Origin: an uncultured Verrucomicrobiota bacterium
GTDB lineage: Bacteria > Verrucomicrobiota > Verrucomicrobiia > Limisphaerales > UBA9464
Direction: 5' to 3'
Assembly (NCBI GenBank): GCA_903907995.1
Contig: CAIVQH010000024.1
Span: forward strand, 105,392 to 169,391
Length of the DNA: 64,000 bases
Below, piece after piece: positions 55,531 to 63,999 of this stretch; within the stretch, counting starts at the first letter, position 1; every line of letters begins with the position of its first letter. Below the pieces are notes generated by a model that had not been told where the DNA came from, made no database searches, and saw only the letters and a list, made by a program, of their open reading frames with translations. The position numbers and the translations under genes were made by a program.

Positions 55531-55926
55531 CATGGGCCGGCAGGGCGCGCGGACCGGATCGGCGCGGGGCATGCTACAACTTTAGATCCCTTGGAAGGGA
55601 GGTTCATCCAGCCCGGTCGTTGACCGCAGAGAACGACCGGCCAGCCATGCTCGAGTTCTGGTTCAAAGAGAAGCGCACCTTGGTCGATTTTCGGCGCGGT
55701 TTGCTCGGGCCTTATGTCGACGGCTTTGCCGCCTATCACGGCTATGTCGAGATCGGCCTGGAGATAAACCGCAAAACCCTCCAGTCCGCCCAGAAGCTGC
55801 TCCCGACGCAAGGAAAGCGCGGCAGCTCATGGCAGACCCCCCGACCTCCTTTCCTGGCTGTCGGGGCTGGCCACGGCGAGCAGGTGGTGTGTAGTGGCGA
55901 ACTTGGTTTTGCACTTTTCGGACTTG
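55531..55926. other. Region upstream of cas3 with a possible recombinase fragment
   Basis: A 9-base hairpin, CCGGTCGTT / AACGACCGG, lies at 55613-55640. From ATG 55648 a short frame reads MLEFWFKEKRTLVDFRRG and then GPYVDGFAAYHG, which faintly recalls the N-terminus of a tyrosine recombinase; it runs on in phase with cas3 without a stop, so cas3 could look longer than it is. I do not think this is part of Cas3, since the segment after residue 60 has no family match. Confidence 0.35.
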
Positions 55927-55947
55927 GTAGGACAAGTATTGTCCTAC
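55927..55947. promoter_or_regulatory. Palindromic operator candidate upstream of cas3
   Basis: GTAGGACAA - GTA - TTGTCCTAC is a perfect 9-base inverted repeat with a 3-base centre. It lies 41 bases before the cas3 start and just before an AT-rich stretch (GATAATTTAAG). This is a typical place and shape for a dimeric repressor site. No WYL or other Cas regulator gene is in the window. Confidence 0.75.
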
Positions 55948-55988
55948 TTGATAATTTAAGGTGGTCAAAAAGTCTGAGAAATGAGGTA

Positions 55989-58262
55989 ATGCCACTACCA
56001 GTTCACAGCATGGAGTTCTTCGCCCACACCGCCGAAGGGCCGGACGGGAGTCGGCTCTCGGCAGCGTCCGGCCATTGGCAACTTTTGTCCGTGCATCTAC
56101 GTAATGTGGCGGAACTGGCCAAACAATTCGCCACCCCGCTCGACCTGTCAGTCGAAGCCGAACTGTCCGGGCTACTGCATGACTTGGGGAAATACGCGGC
56201 GCGCTTCCAGGCACGTCTTCACGACAACTCGATTCACGGCATCAATCACTGGTCGGTCGGATCGCTAGTGGCGTTTGAACAACGGGTGCTGGAAGTCGCG
56301 TTTGCCATTGAAGGCCATCATACGGGGATGCCTGCCTTTTTGGATAACGACACTGAGACCGGATTGGAGTGCTTAAAGGAGCGGTTGCTAAAGGTTCGAG
56401 ATACCAACCAAGCGGCTGACATCAATGGCTTCCCTGAAACCTCAGCCGAACTGCTCGCCCGGTTTCGCGCGGAAGATTTTACCATCGCGAAACCGCCAGC
56501 ACTGTCATCTGCCGGGCAGGACTTCGCCACAGCTTTGCGCACACGGATGCTCTTCAGTTGCTTGGTGGACGCGGACTTTCTCGACACCGAAGCTCACTTC
56601 GATCTCAGCCAAACAATCCTTCGTGCAACGCCTCCGTTGGTGGCCGAACGCGCATTGGAAATCCTCGCCGCCAACCTTGCTGGCAAGTCTCCCGACGGTG
56701 CCATCAACCAACTCCGTCGTCGCCTTCTCGCCGACTGTCTTTCAACGGCTGCCAACAAGCCTGGCCTGTTCTCCCTGACGGCACCCACCGGCAGCGGCAA
56801 GACGCTCGCCGGTTTGGCGTTCGCGCTTGCGCACGCCAAGACGCACGGACTCCGCCGTGTCATCGTGGTTATCCCTTACACCAGCATCATTGAACAGACC
56901 GCGCAGGTGTATCGTGACCTGTTTGAGCCGGTGTTTGGGTCTCAATACGTATTGGAACACCACAGCGCCGTAGCCCCGCGCGAACGGAAAGAAGATGTGA
57001 AGCAGGATGCCGAAGAAATGCGCCTCCGACGCGCACGGTTGGCTACCGAAAACTGGGATGCGCCACTCGTCGTCACAACCAGCGTCCAGTTTTTCGAGAG
57101 CCTCTTCGGCCACAAACCATCTCAATGCCGCAAGCTCCACAACATTGCCGACTCCGTGGTGCTGTTCGATGAAGTGCAGACGCTCCCTCTGAAGCTCGTG
57201 CCCTCCTTGCTTTCCGCAGTGACCCAGCTCGTGAAGGATTACGGCACAACGGCGGTCTTCGGCACGGCCACACAGCCTGCGTTTGGTTCTGCCGCTCAAG
57301 CCATCCTCGACGGCTGGCAGCCGACGGAGATCTCCTCCCAGCCCAGCGCGATGGCCGAGGCCTTGCGCCGCACGCGCATCACGCGTCGCCCTGATAACCA
57401 GCGGGTGAAGTGGCCCGACCTCGCAGCCGAACTGAGCGACTTCCGGCAGGTGCTGTGTGTCGTGAACCTCAAACGCCACGCCCGCGAACTCTTTGAGGCA
57501 CTTGGTTCTGATTCGGCAGATCGCTACCATCTTTCCGCCTCCATGTGCCCGGCCCATCGGCAGGCGAAACTCGCCGAAGTCCGCCGCCGACTGCTGGCCG
57601 GTGAACCCTGCCGGCTCATTTCCACACAGCTTATTGAAGCAGGGGTGGACGTGGATTTCCCGCGCGTCTATCGGGCGATGGGTCCGCTCGACTCCATTAT
57701 CCAGACGGCCGGCCGCTGCAATCGCGAGGGGCGCATGGCAGAACCGGGGGAAGTTATCGTGTTTCGCCCGGAGGATGATACGAAACCGCGCGGCCCTTAC
57801 GCCCAAGCTGCTGCCATCACCGAAGCGTTCCTCACAGAGAATCCCGGAGCCGACCTGCATCAACCGGACACCTACGCCGCTTACTTCACCCGACTCTACG
57901 GCACACTGGGTCCGCAAGCCGCCAAGGACGATCCGGCGTTCGCAGCTTCCGAGAAGCTGCATTTTCCCGAAGCCGCTCGTGCCTGCCGCCTCGTCGGTGA
58001 GGACACGCGCTCCGTTGTCGTCCGCTGGGGCGAAGGCGAGCGTCTCGTCGAACTCATCCGTTACCAGAAGCAATTGTCGCGCGATGACTGGCGGCTGGCG
58101 CATCGCTTCTCCGTGAATTTCTACCAGACCGAGTTCATCGCCTCGCTGGTGCGCGGCGAAATTGTCCAACCCGTGTCCGACCTTGAGTTTTATTTTTGGA
58201 ATGGCCAATACGACAAACACCTCGGCGTTACTACTCCAAGCCTCAACGACTTTAATCTATGA
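55989..58262 (+). CDS. cas3: Cas3 nuclease-helicase, type I-C
   Basis: This 757-residue protein starts at ATG 55989 (or 56010). The HD nuclease comes first: GHW near residue 29, LLHDLGKY at 63-70 with H-D, and NHWSVGS. The superfamily-2 helicase follows: Walker A TGSGKT near residue 266, DEVQ near 394, and QTAGRCNREG near 572. It is recruited by Cascade and degrades target DNA. Its stop overlaps the cas5c start by 4 bases (ATGA). A frame back to 55503 is open but not supported by homology. Confidence 0.95.
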   Translation: MPLPVHSMEFFAHTAEGPDGSRLSAASGHWQLLSVHLRNVAELAKQFATPLDLSVEAELSGLLHDLGKYAARFQARLHDNSIHGINHWSVGSLVAFEQRVLEVAFAIEGHHTGMPAFLDNDTETGLECLKERLLKVRDTNQAADINGFPETSAELLARFRAEDFTIAKPPALSSAGQDFATALRTRMLFSCLVDADFLDTEAHFDLSQTILRATPPLVAERALEILAANLAGKSPDGAINQLRRRLLADCLSTAANKPGLFSLTAPTGSGKTLAGLAFALAHAKTHGLRRVIVVIPYTSIIEQTAQVYRDLFEPVFGSQYVLEHHSAVAPRERKEDVKQDAEEMRLRRARLATENWDAPLVVTTSVQFFESLFGHKPSQCRKLHNIADSVVLFDEVQTLPLKLVPSLLSAVTQLVKDYGTTAVFGTATQPAFGSAAQAILDGWQPTEISSQPSAMAEALRRTRITRRPDNQRVKWPDLAAELSDFRQVLCVVNLKRHARELFEALGSDSADRYHLSASMCPAHRQAKLAEVRRRLLAGEPCRLISTQLIEAGVDVDFPRVYRAMGPLDSIIQTAGRCNREGRMAEPGEVIVFRPEDDTKPRGPYAQAAAITEAFLTENPGADLHQPDTYAAYFTRLYGTLGPQAAKDDPAFAASEKLHFPEAARACRLVGEDTRSVVVRWGEGERLVELIRYQKQLSRDDWRLAHRFSVNFYQTEFIASLVRGEIVQPVSDLEFYFWNGQYDKHLGVTTPSLNDFNL

Positions 58263-58975
58263 ACCAGCCCATCCACCTCCGCGTTTGGGGCGACCTCGCC
58301 TGCTTCACCCGGCCCGAGATGAAAGTCGAGCGGGTGAGCTATCAGGTTATCACGCCCAGCGCCGCGCGCGGCCTGCTCGAAGCCATCCTCTATAAACCGC
58401 AGTTTCGTTGGCGCGTCCATCGCATCGCTGTGCGTCGGCCCGTCCGTTTCCTTGCCTTCCGCCGCAACGAGGTGAAATCCAAGGCCGCCGCGCGGAACCC
58501 GCAGCCCATCCTCGCCGAGGAGGACCGCACCCAGCGAAACACGCTCGCTCTGCGCGATGTGGATTACGTCATCGAAGCCAGTCTCGAACTGACTTCGCTG
58601 GCAAACCAACCCCGCCGCAAACCGCATGGTGAAGACGAGCCGGCCGGCGAAGAGAACATCGGTAAGTATTACGGCATGGCCCGTCGGCGTATCGAAAACG
58701 GGCAATGCTTTCACCAGCCCTGTTTCGGTTGCCGCGAGTTTCCCGCGCACTTCGAGCCGGCCCGACAGGCCGCGATGCAGGTTCCCGCCGGCCTGAATCC
58801 CGACGCCGACCTCGGCCTGATGCTCTACGACGTCTTTGATCTCGACGTGTCGCACACCGGGCAGAAGGCGCAAGCCAGTCCGCAAGTCACCTTCTTTCGC
58901 GCCCGGCTGGAAAACGGCCTCCTGACCGTGCCAGCGTGGAATGAAGTAAAGAAACAGCTCGGAGGTACCCCATGA
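58259..58975 (+). CDS. cas5c: Cas5c, type I-C (crRNA endonuclease role)
   Basis: This 238-residue RAMP protein (IHLRVWGDLACFTRPEMKVERVSYQVITPSAARGLLEAILYKP) and its C-terminus (KYYGMARRRIENGQCFHQPCFGCREFPAHFEP) are typical of Cas5c. Type I-C lacks Cas6, so Cas5c cuts the pre-crRNA and caps the 5' handle. Start and stop overlap the neighbouring genes by 4 bases each, so the cascade genes are coupled. Confidence 0.95.
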   Translation: MNQPIHLRVWGDLACFTRPEMKVERVSYQVITPSAARGLLEAILYKPQFRWRVHRIAVRRPVRFLAFRRNEVKSKAAARNPQPILAEEDRTQRNTLALRDVDYVIEASLELTSLANQPRRKPHGEDEPAGEENIGKYYGMARRRIENGQCFHQPCFGCREFPAHFEPARQAAMQVPAGLNPDADLGLMLYDVFDLDVSHTGQKAQASPQVTFFRARLENGLLTVPAWNEVKKQLGGTP

Positions 58976-60738
58976 TGCTTCAAGCCCTCATCGCCTATGC
59001 CGAACGTGAAAACCTCGGCGACCCTGATTTTGAAGCCACCGCCATTCATTGGCTGCTTCCCGTGAGTCTCGACGGACGCATATCTGGCAATCCGATCCCG
59101 CTCTACATTGACCCGGATGTGAAGAAACCGCAGCCCAAGCGGTTGTTGCGCCCCTTCACGTCGCCCAACGAACTTAACCAGGGCGACAAGTCGCACTTCC
59201 TCGCCGACAGTCTTGAGCGCGCTCTGCTACTGCCAAATCCGAAGTCACCGGAGAAGCTGGAGAGCCGTCGTGAGCCACACGCTTATTTCAAACGGCTGCT
59301 CTCTGAAGCGGCGCAAGTGTGCCCGAACATTGCGCCCCGACTGCAAGCCGCGCTTGCCCTCCTCGATTCCCCGGAGGAACTCGCCCGCGTTCATGCGGCG
59401 ATTACCGAGACCAAGGCCAAGCCGACGGACAACATCGCCTTCCATGTCGGAGGAGTGAGCCTGCTCGACGATGCCGAGTTGAAGGAGTTTTGGCGCTCAC
59501 GTCGTCGCGCCTTGCGGGCGGCCACGCCCCGTTCCAAGCGAGTCTGTCTCGCGACCGGCGTGCTCAGTGAAACGCTCGACACCACGGAAAAGATTCGCGG
59601 CGTGCCCGGTGGTTTAGCGATGGGCACGAACCTGATATCATTCGACAAGGACAGTTTCACTTCCTACGGCCTGGAGCAGGCGCAGAACGCAGCCATCAGC
59701 GCCGAGGCCGAACTGAAGTTCCGCTCCGCGCTAAACCAGCTCATTGCCGACGGCCTCCGCATCAGCGATGCAGTCCACCTCCACTGGTCCCGCGAACGCG
59801 TTTCCACCGATGTCTTCGAACTGATCGAATCAGCAGACGAGTCCGGTGTCCGCAACCTGCTTACTGCGCCTGAGTCCGGCCACGCGCCGAGTCGCCTTCA
59901 GGACAACGCCTATTACGCGATGAGCCTTTCCGGCAACGGCGGACGCATCGTCGTTCGTGACTGGCTCGAATCCACCGTGCCCGAAGTCGAGGCGAATGTC
60001 CGCCAGTGGTTCGCGGACCTGTCCATCATCAGCCCGGAAGGCACCGGCACCGAAAGTGCCTTCAAGCTTGGCCGGCTGCTTTACGCGCTCGTGCGCGACA
60101 AGATTGACGAACTCCCGCCGCAGTTGCCTACGCAGCTTCTCTACTCCGCGCTGCGCGGCACGGCGTTGCCGCAGACCGCCCTCGCCGCCGCGCTCCGTCG
60201 CCAGCAAATCGAGACTCGTAAACCTGGCGACAAATCCGATCCCAAACTCAATCCGGCACGACTCGCCATCATCAAGGCGTGCCTTCTCCGTTCTCTGAAT
60301 CTACCTAACACCGCACCAACTAAAGACACACCTATGACTGAATCCCTCAATCCCGAATCCCGCGACGCCTCCTACCTGTGCGGGCGTCTCTTCGCCGTGT
60401 TCGACCGCCTCCAATACCTTGCCCTCGGCGGCGTCAACGCCGGCGTGGTCGAGCGTTATTACGCCAGCGCCAGCGCCACGCCAGCGCTGGTCATGGGTCG
60501 CCTGTTCCGCAACGCGCAGTTCCATTTGGCCAAGACGGAAGGCGGCGTCGCGACCAACGTCGCCAAGGATTTCGAGGCCATCACCTGCGCGCTGGGCGAC
60601 CAGTTCCCGCCTTCCCTCGACCTCGAAGACCAAGGCCGCTTCGCTCTTGGCTACTACCACCAGAAGGCCGACTACCGCCGCCGCACCGCTGAGCGGAAGG
60701 AACAACAAGCTGAGGCAAAGGCCGAGGTCACCGTCTGA
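58972..60738 (+). CDS. cas8c: Cas8c large subunit of type I-C Cascade
   Basis: This 588-residue protein (MLQALIAYAERENLGDPDFEATAIHWLLPVSLDGRISG, then YIDPDVKKPQPKRLLRPF) matches Cas8c (Csd1). It recognises the PAM and contacts Cas3. The ATG overlaps the cas5c stop (ATGA). The C-terminal 134 residues can also be made separately, see cas11c. The next gene, cas7c, follows after 62 bases. Confidence 0.94.
   Translation: MMLQALIAYAERENLGDPDFEATAIHWLLPVSLDGRISGNPIPLYIDPDVKKPQPKRLLRPFTSPNELNQGDKSHFLADSLERALLLPNPKSPEKLESRREPHAYFKRLLSEAAQVCPNIAPRLQAALALLDSPEELARVHAAITETKAKPTDNIAFHVGGVSLLDDAELKEFWRSRRRALRAATPRSKRVCLATGVLSETLDTTEKIRGVPGGLAMGTNLISFDKDSFTSYGLEQAQNAAISAEAELKFRSALNQLIADGLRISDAVHLHWSRERVSTDVFELIESADESGVRNLLTAPESGHAPSRLQDNAYYAMSLSGNGGRIVVRDWLESTVPEVEANVRQWFADLSIISPEGTGTESAFKLGRLLYALVRDKIDELPPQLPTQLLYSALRGTALPQTALAAALRRQQIETRKPGDKSDPKLNPARLAIIKACLLRSLNLPNTAPTKDTPMTESLNPESRDASYLCGRLFAVFDRLQYLALGGVNAGVVERYYASASATPALVMGRLFRNAQFHLAKTEGGVATNVAKDFEAITCALGDQFPPSLDLEDQGRFALGYYHQKADYRRRTAERKEQQAEAKAEVTV
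60334..60738 (+). CDS. cas11c: Cas11c small subunit, internal start within cas8c
   Basis: In phase with cas8c, an ATG at 60334 (MTESLNPESRDAS) begins a 134-residue helical C-terminal part. Published type I-C systems make Cas11 from an internal start in cas8c; here the ATG lies after a short T/A-rich stretch (ACACCTATGACT) and a possible weak ribosome site (AAAGA). The length and helical content fit. Translation from this start is inferred. Confidence 0.7.
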   Translation: MTESLNPESRDASYLCGRLFAVFDRLQYLALGGVNAGVVERYYASASATPALVMGRLFRNAQFHLAKTEGGVATNVAKDFEAITCALGDQFPPSLDLEDQGRFALGYYHQKADYRRRTAERKEQQAEAKAEVTV

Positions 60739-60800
60739 AATCCGAACCCCCCCCGATCTCAAATCTCCGGACACACCATCCACATTCAACCTCCTCAAAC

Positions 60801-61664
60801 ATGAACCATCGCTACGACTTCGTTTATCTCTTCGACTGCAAGGACGGCAACCCCAACGGCGACCCCGATGCCGCCAACGCCCCGCGCATTGACCCGCAGG
60901 ACATGCACGGCCTTGTCTCCGACGTGTGCCTCAAGCGCAAGGTCCGCAACTTCGCGCTCCTCGCGAAGGAAGCCGTGCCCGGCTACGGCATCTTCGTCCA
61001 ACAGGGCAGCGTCCTGAACGAGAGCATCGCGAAAGCCCACAAGGACCTCGGCCACGACGTGGACCCTAAGTCCGACAAGAAGAAAGCCACCCGCGAAGAA
61101 GTCGGCAAGGCCCGGACGGAGATGTGCAAACGCTTCTTCGATGTCCGCACCTTCGGCGCAGTCATGTCCACCGGCGCGAATGCCGGTCAGGTTCGCGGCC
61201 CGGTGCAACTCAGCTTCAGCCGCTCGGTGGACTCGATCCTGCCGCTCGACCTGAGCATCACCCGCATGGCCGTGACCGAAGCCAAGGAAGCAGATTCACC
61301 GAATCAAACGATGGGCCGCAAGAACCTCATCCCCTACGGCCTTTATCGCTGCCACGGCTTCATCAGCGCGCATCTCGCCCGCGAAACCGGTTTTAGCGAG
61401 GACGACCTTGCGCTCCTCTGGCAGTCACTCACCCAGATGTTCGACCACGACCGCTCCGCCGCTCGCGGCACAATGGCCCCGCAGAAACTGGTCGTCTTCA
61501 AGCACCAGTCCATGCTCGGCAATGCCCCCGCGCACAAACTCTTTGAGCGCGTCACCGTGAAACGTAAAAGCGGAGTTGAGGTCGCTCGCGCCTTCTCGGA
61601 CTACGACGTGGTTGTGGACAAATCTGGCCTTCCCGTCGGTATAGAGGTCATCGAACTGGTCTGA
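60801..61664 (+). CDS. cas7c: Cas7c backbone subunit
   Basis: This 287-residue RAMP protein (YDFVYLFDCKDGNPNGDPDAANAPRID with NPNGDP, and FFDVRTFGAVMSTGANAGQVRGPVQLSFSRSVD) is a clear Cas7c (Csd2). Six copies form the crRNA-binding backbone of Cascade. The ATG lies 62 bases after cas8c. Confidence 0.96.
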   Translation: MNHRYDFVYLFDCKDGNPNGDPDAANAPRIDPQDMHGLVSDVCLKRKVRNFALLAKEAVPGYGIFVQQGSVLNESIAKAHKDLGHDVDPKSDKKKATREEVGKARTEMCKRFFDVRTFGAVMSTGANAGQVRGPVQLSFSRSVDSILPLDLSITRMAVTEAKEADSPNQTMGRKNLIPYGLYRCHGFISAHLARETGFSEDDLALLWQSLTQMFDHDRSAARGTMAPQKLVVFKHQSMLGNAPAHKLFERVTVKRKSGVEVARAFSDYDVVVDKSGLPVGIEVIELV

Positions 61665-61669
61665 TTCTC

Positions 61670-62335
61670 GTGGGCGTTGAAGCTCAAGCATCCGGTAGCG
61701 CAAGCTTCGTTGGCGTTGGTGAACTGTCAGCAGAGATGATCGCCCTGTCTCTGCTCAACGACTACCTCTATTGTCCGCGCCGGGCGGCCTTGAAGATCGT
61801 CGAGGGCTGGCGCTCGGCCAACGCACACACTGCGCGCGGCGACCTTGTCCATGAGCACGCCGATCTCGTGGGTTACGAAGTTGTGAAGGGCGTCACGCTT
61901 CTCCGCGCGTTGCCCGTCTGGTCGGAGCGGCTGGGCTTGAACGGCAAGTGCGACATCGTGGAACAGCGCGCCGACGGATCGCATTGTCCGGTCGAATTCA
62001 AGCTGGGCCAGCGACGGAAATGGGTGAACGACGAGGTGCAGCTCTGTGCCCAGGCGCTTTGTCTGGAAGAGATGTTCGGCCGGTCTGTGCCGTGCGGGGC
62101 CGTCTTTCACGCGGACAGCAAACGACGGCGGGAAGTGGATTTCACGGTCGAACTGCGTCGCCAAACCGAGCTGACCGCCCGGCAACTGCATGAACTGCTC
62201 ACCCCCGGCCGGGTGCCTCCGGCGGTTTACAAGCCGGCGTGCGAGGAGTGCTCGCTCTTCCAGACCTGCCTGCCCAAAGCCACGGGTGAAGACGGCCGAG
62301 CGACCCGTTTGGCGAAACAGCTTTTTCAGACATAA
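61670..62335 (+). CDS. cas4: Cas4 nuclease, type I-C
   Basis: This 221-residue protein has a Fe-S Cys set (Cys35 in YLYCPRRAAL and CEECSLFQTCLP near residues 200-208) and a RecB-like nuclease core (KCDIVEQRADGSHCPVEFKLGQR, with E-F-K). It trims prespacers and helps set PAM orientation during adaptation. I start it at GTG 61670, 5 bases after cas7c; ATG 61736 is an alternative that removes 22 residues. Confidence 0.92.
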   Translation: MGVEAQASGSASFVGVGELSAEMIALSLLNDYLYCPRRAALKIVEGWRSANAHTARGDLVHEHADLVGYEVVKGVTLLRALPVWSERLGLNGKCDIVEQRADGSHCPVEFKLGQRRKWVNDEVQLCAQALCLEEMFGRSVPCGAVFHADSKRRREVDFTVELRRQTELTARQLHELLTPGRVPPAVYKPACEECSLFQTCLPKATGEDGRATRLAKQLFQT

Positions 62336-62363
62336 AATAAGTCCACCTTCACCCGCCACCGCT

Positions 62364-63449
62364 TTGGACAACATCCAGCAAAACACGCTTTATCTGACCA
62401 CGGCCGGCACCTACGTGGCGCGCGATCATCTGACGCTCCAGGTGGAGGTGCCCGTCTATCCCGAGGATTTGCCGGCCGCCGAACGGAACCGGAAGACGGC
62501 CACCGCCACCAAGAAGCTGGCCATCCCCATCCATCACCTGGAATCCGTCTGCGTCTTCGGGCCGAGCACGCTCAGCCCGCCCGCGCTGGATCTCTGCTGG
62601 GAACACGGCGTGGCGGTGAATTATCTCTCCGAGTTTGGCCATCTGCAGGCGCGATTGACCGGCGTGGCCGACACCAGCGTGACGTTGCGTCGAACCCAGT
62701 TTCGCGCCGCCGATGACCCCGCCCAATGCGCCGCCATCGCCCGCCAGATCATCGCCGGAAAAATCCAGAACACCCGCAACAGCCTGCTCCGGGCCGGGCG
62801 GGAAACCACCTCCTCCGATGACCAGGCACGGATCGAAGCCGTGACCGATGCCCTGGCGCGACAGATTCGTGATCTGCCGCAGGTGACGGAATTAGATTCT
62901 CTCCGGGGCGCGGAAGGCATGGCGGCCAACCTTTATTTCATGGTGCTATCCCTCACGCTCAAGCAACAGCGGGAGGACTTCACTTTTATCAACCGCAGCC
63001 GGCGTCCGCCCCGTGACCGGATCAACTGCCTGCTGTCCTTCCTCTACGCCCTCGTCCGCCATGATTGTATCTCCGCCCTCACGACCGCCGGGCTGGACCC
63101 CTTCGTCGGATTTCTGCATGTGGATCGCCCCAACCGGCCTTCGCTAGCCTTGGATCTCATGGAGGAATTCCGCCCGTGGCTGGCCGACCGGCTGGCGATC
63201 ACGCTGATCAACCGGCAGCAAATTGGGACGGAACATTTCAAGGAACGGGAAGGCGGCGCCGTCGAGTTCACCGACTCCGGACGCCGGCTCGTCATCAAGG
63301 CGTATCAGGAGCGCAAACAGGAGACACTGAATCATCCGCTGTTGGATCAGACTCTGCGGATTGCGCAGTTGCCTTATATTCAGGCACGAGTTCTTGCGCG
63401 CCATCTCCGGGGCGACCTTGCCGACTACGTGCCCTTGGTGCCCAAGTAG
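62364..63449 (+). CDS. cas1: Cas1 integrase, type I-C
   Basis: This 361-residue protein has a TTG start at 62364 (LDNIQQNTLYLTTAGTYVARDH). The family metal-binding residues are the Glu in RGAEGMAANLYF, the His in FVGFLHVDRPN and the Glu in LDLMEEFRPWLADRL. It integrates new spacers with Cas2. A frame to 62190 overlaps cas4 and is not the start. It follows cas4 by 28 bases. Confidence 0.95.
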   Translation: MDNIQQNTLYLTTAGTYVARDHLTLQVEVPVYPEDLPAAERNRKTATATKKLAIPIHHLESVCVFGPSTLSPPALDLCWEHGVAVNYLSEFGHLQARLTGVADTSVTLRRTQFRAADDPAQCAAIARQIIAGKIQNTRNSLLRAGRETTSSDDQARIEAVTDALARQIRDLPQVTELDSLRGAEGMAANLYFMVLSLTLKQQREDFTFINRSRRPPRDRINCLLSFLYALVRHDCISALTTAGLDPFVGFLHVDRPNRPSLALDLMEEFRPWLADRLAITLINRQQIGTEHFKEREGGAVEFTDSGRRLVIKAYQERKQETLNHPLLDQTLRIAQLPYIQARVLARHLRGDLADYVPLVPK

Positions 63450-63482
63450 AATTTCAAATCTCAGAATTTTAGATTTCAGATT

Positions 63483-63773
63483 ATGCTCATCCTCGTTACC
63501 TATGATGTCTCAACCGTGGAGAAAGCGGGCCAGCGTCGGCTCAGGAAGGTCGCGAAAGCCTGTGAAGATTATGGCACTCGCGTGCAGAAATCGGTGTTCG
63601 AGTGCCAGGTCGGCCAGCAGGAGTGGGTACTGCTCCGCGACCGCCTGCTCCACGAGATCGCGACCGGGGAGGATTCGCTCCGCTTTTACTTTCTCGACGA
63701 GAGAGCCGCTCAGCGTATCGAACATCATGGGGCCGACAAGCCGGTTAACTTGTGTGAGCCTTTGATCCTGTGA
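63483..63773 (+). CDS. cas2: Cas2, type I-C
   Basis: This 96-residue ferredoxin-like protein (MLILVTYDVSTVEKAGQRRLRKVAKACEDYGTRVQKSVFECQV) has the catalytic-position Asp8 and the Cas2 fold. It bridges two Cas1 dimers. It closes the cas operon, 33 bases after cas1, and is followed by the leader. Confidence 0.96.
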   Translation: MLILVTYDVSTVEKAGQRRLRKVAKACEDYGTRVQKSVFECQVGQQEWVLLRDRLLHEIATGEDSLRFYFLDERAAQRIEHHGADKPVNLCEPLIL

Positions 63774-63962
63774 CCTCCCTTCCGCGAACCCCCAGTGCCG
63801 GCTTGAACCCTCCGGTTTCGCGGAACCGCCGATCATCGCCTTGTTGCAGTGGATTCCTCTGTTCTTTGACATCGTTTGCCGAGGGCTTTCCCCTTCTTTC
63901 TGGCCAGGTTCGCGGAATGCGGCTACAAACTACTTGTGGCTTACCTAGTTGGTTGGGCCGCA
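63774..63962 (+). other. CRISPR leader
   Basis: This 189-base AT-moderate stretch between cas2 and the first repeat has no gene. It starts with CTTCCGCGAACCCCCAGTGCC and contains a second GGTTCGCGGAA-type element near 63908, both reminiscent of leader motifs of other type I-C systems. It should carry the array promoter and the Cas1-Cas2 docking sites. Confidence 0.7.
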
Positions 63963-63999
63963 GTCGCCCCGGGGATAGCTCCGGGGCGCGGATTGAAAC
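63963..63999 (+). CRISPR. First repeat of a type I-C CRISPR array, cut by the window edge
   Basis: GTCGCCCCGGGGATAGCTCC and GGGGCGCGGATTGAAAC together form a 37-base unit. GCCCCGG and CCGGGGC pair as a hairpin, and the 3' end ATTGAAAC is the classic type I-C 5' handle. Only one base of what should be the first spacer is in the window. The repeat count and spacers cannot be seen. Confidence 0.85.

Noticed and set aside
55503..55988. Extension of cas3 to 55503
   Set aside because: The extra 162 residues have no Cas3 resemblance, and they cross an operator-like palindrome and a hairpin. The start at 55989 (or 56010) matches the HD-domain start of the family.
56742..58220. Long minus-strand frame opposite cas3
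   Set aside because: It mirrors the helicase half of Cas3 and shows no family motif.
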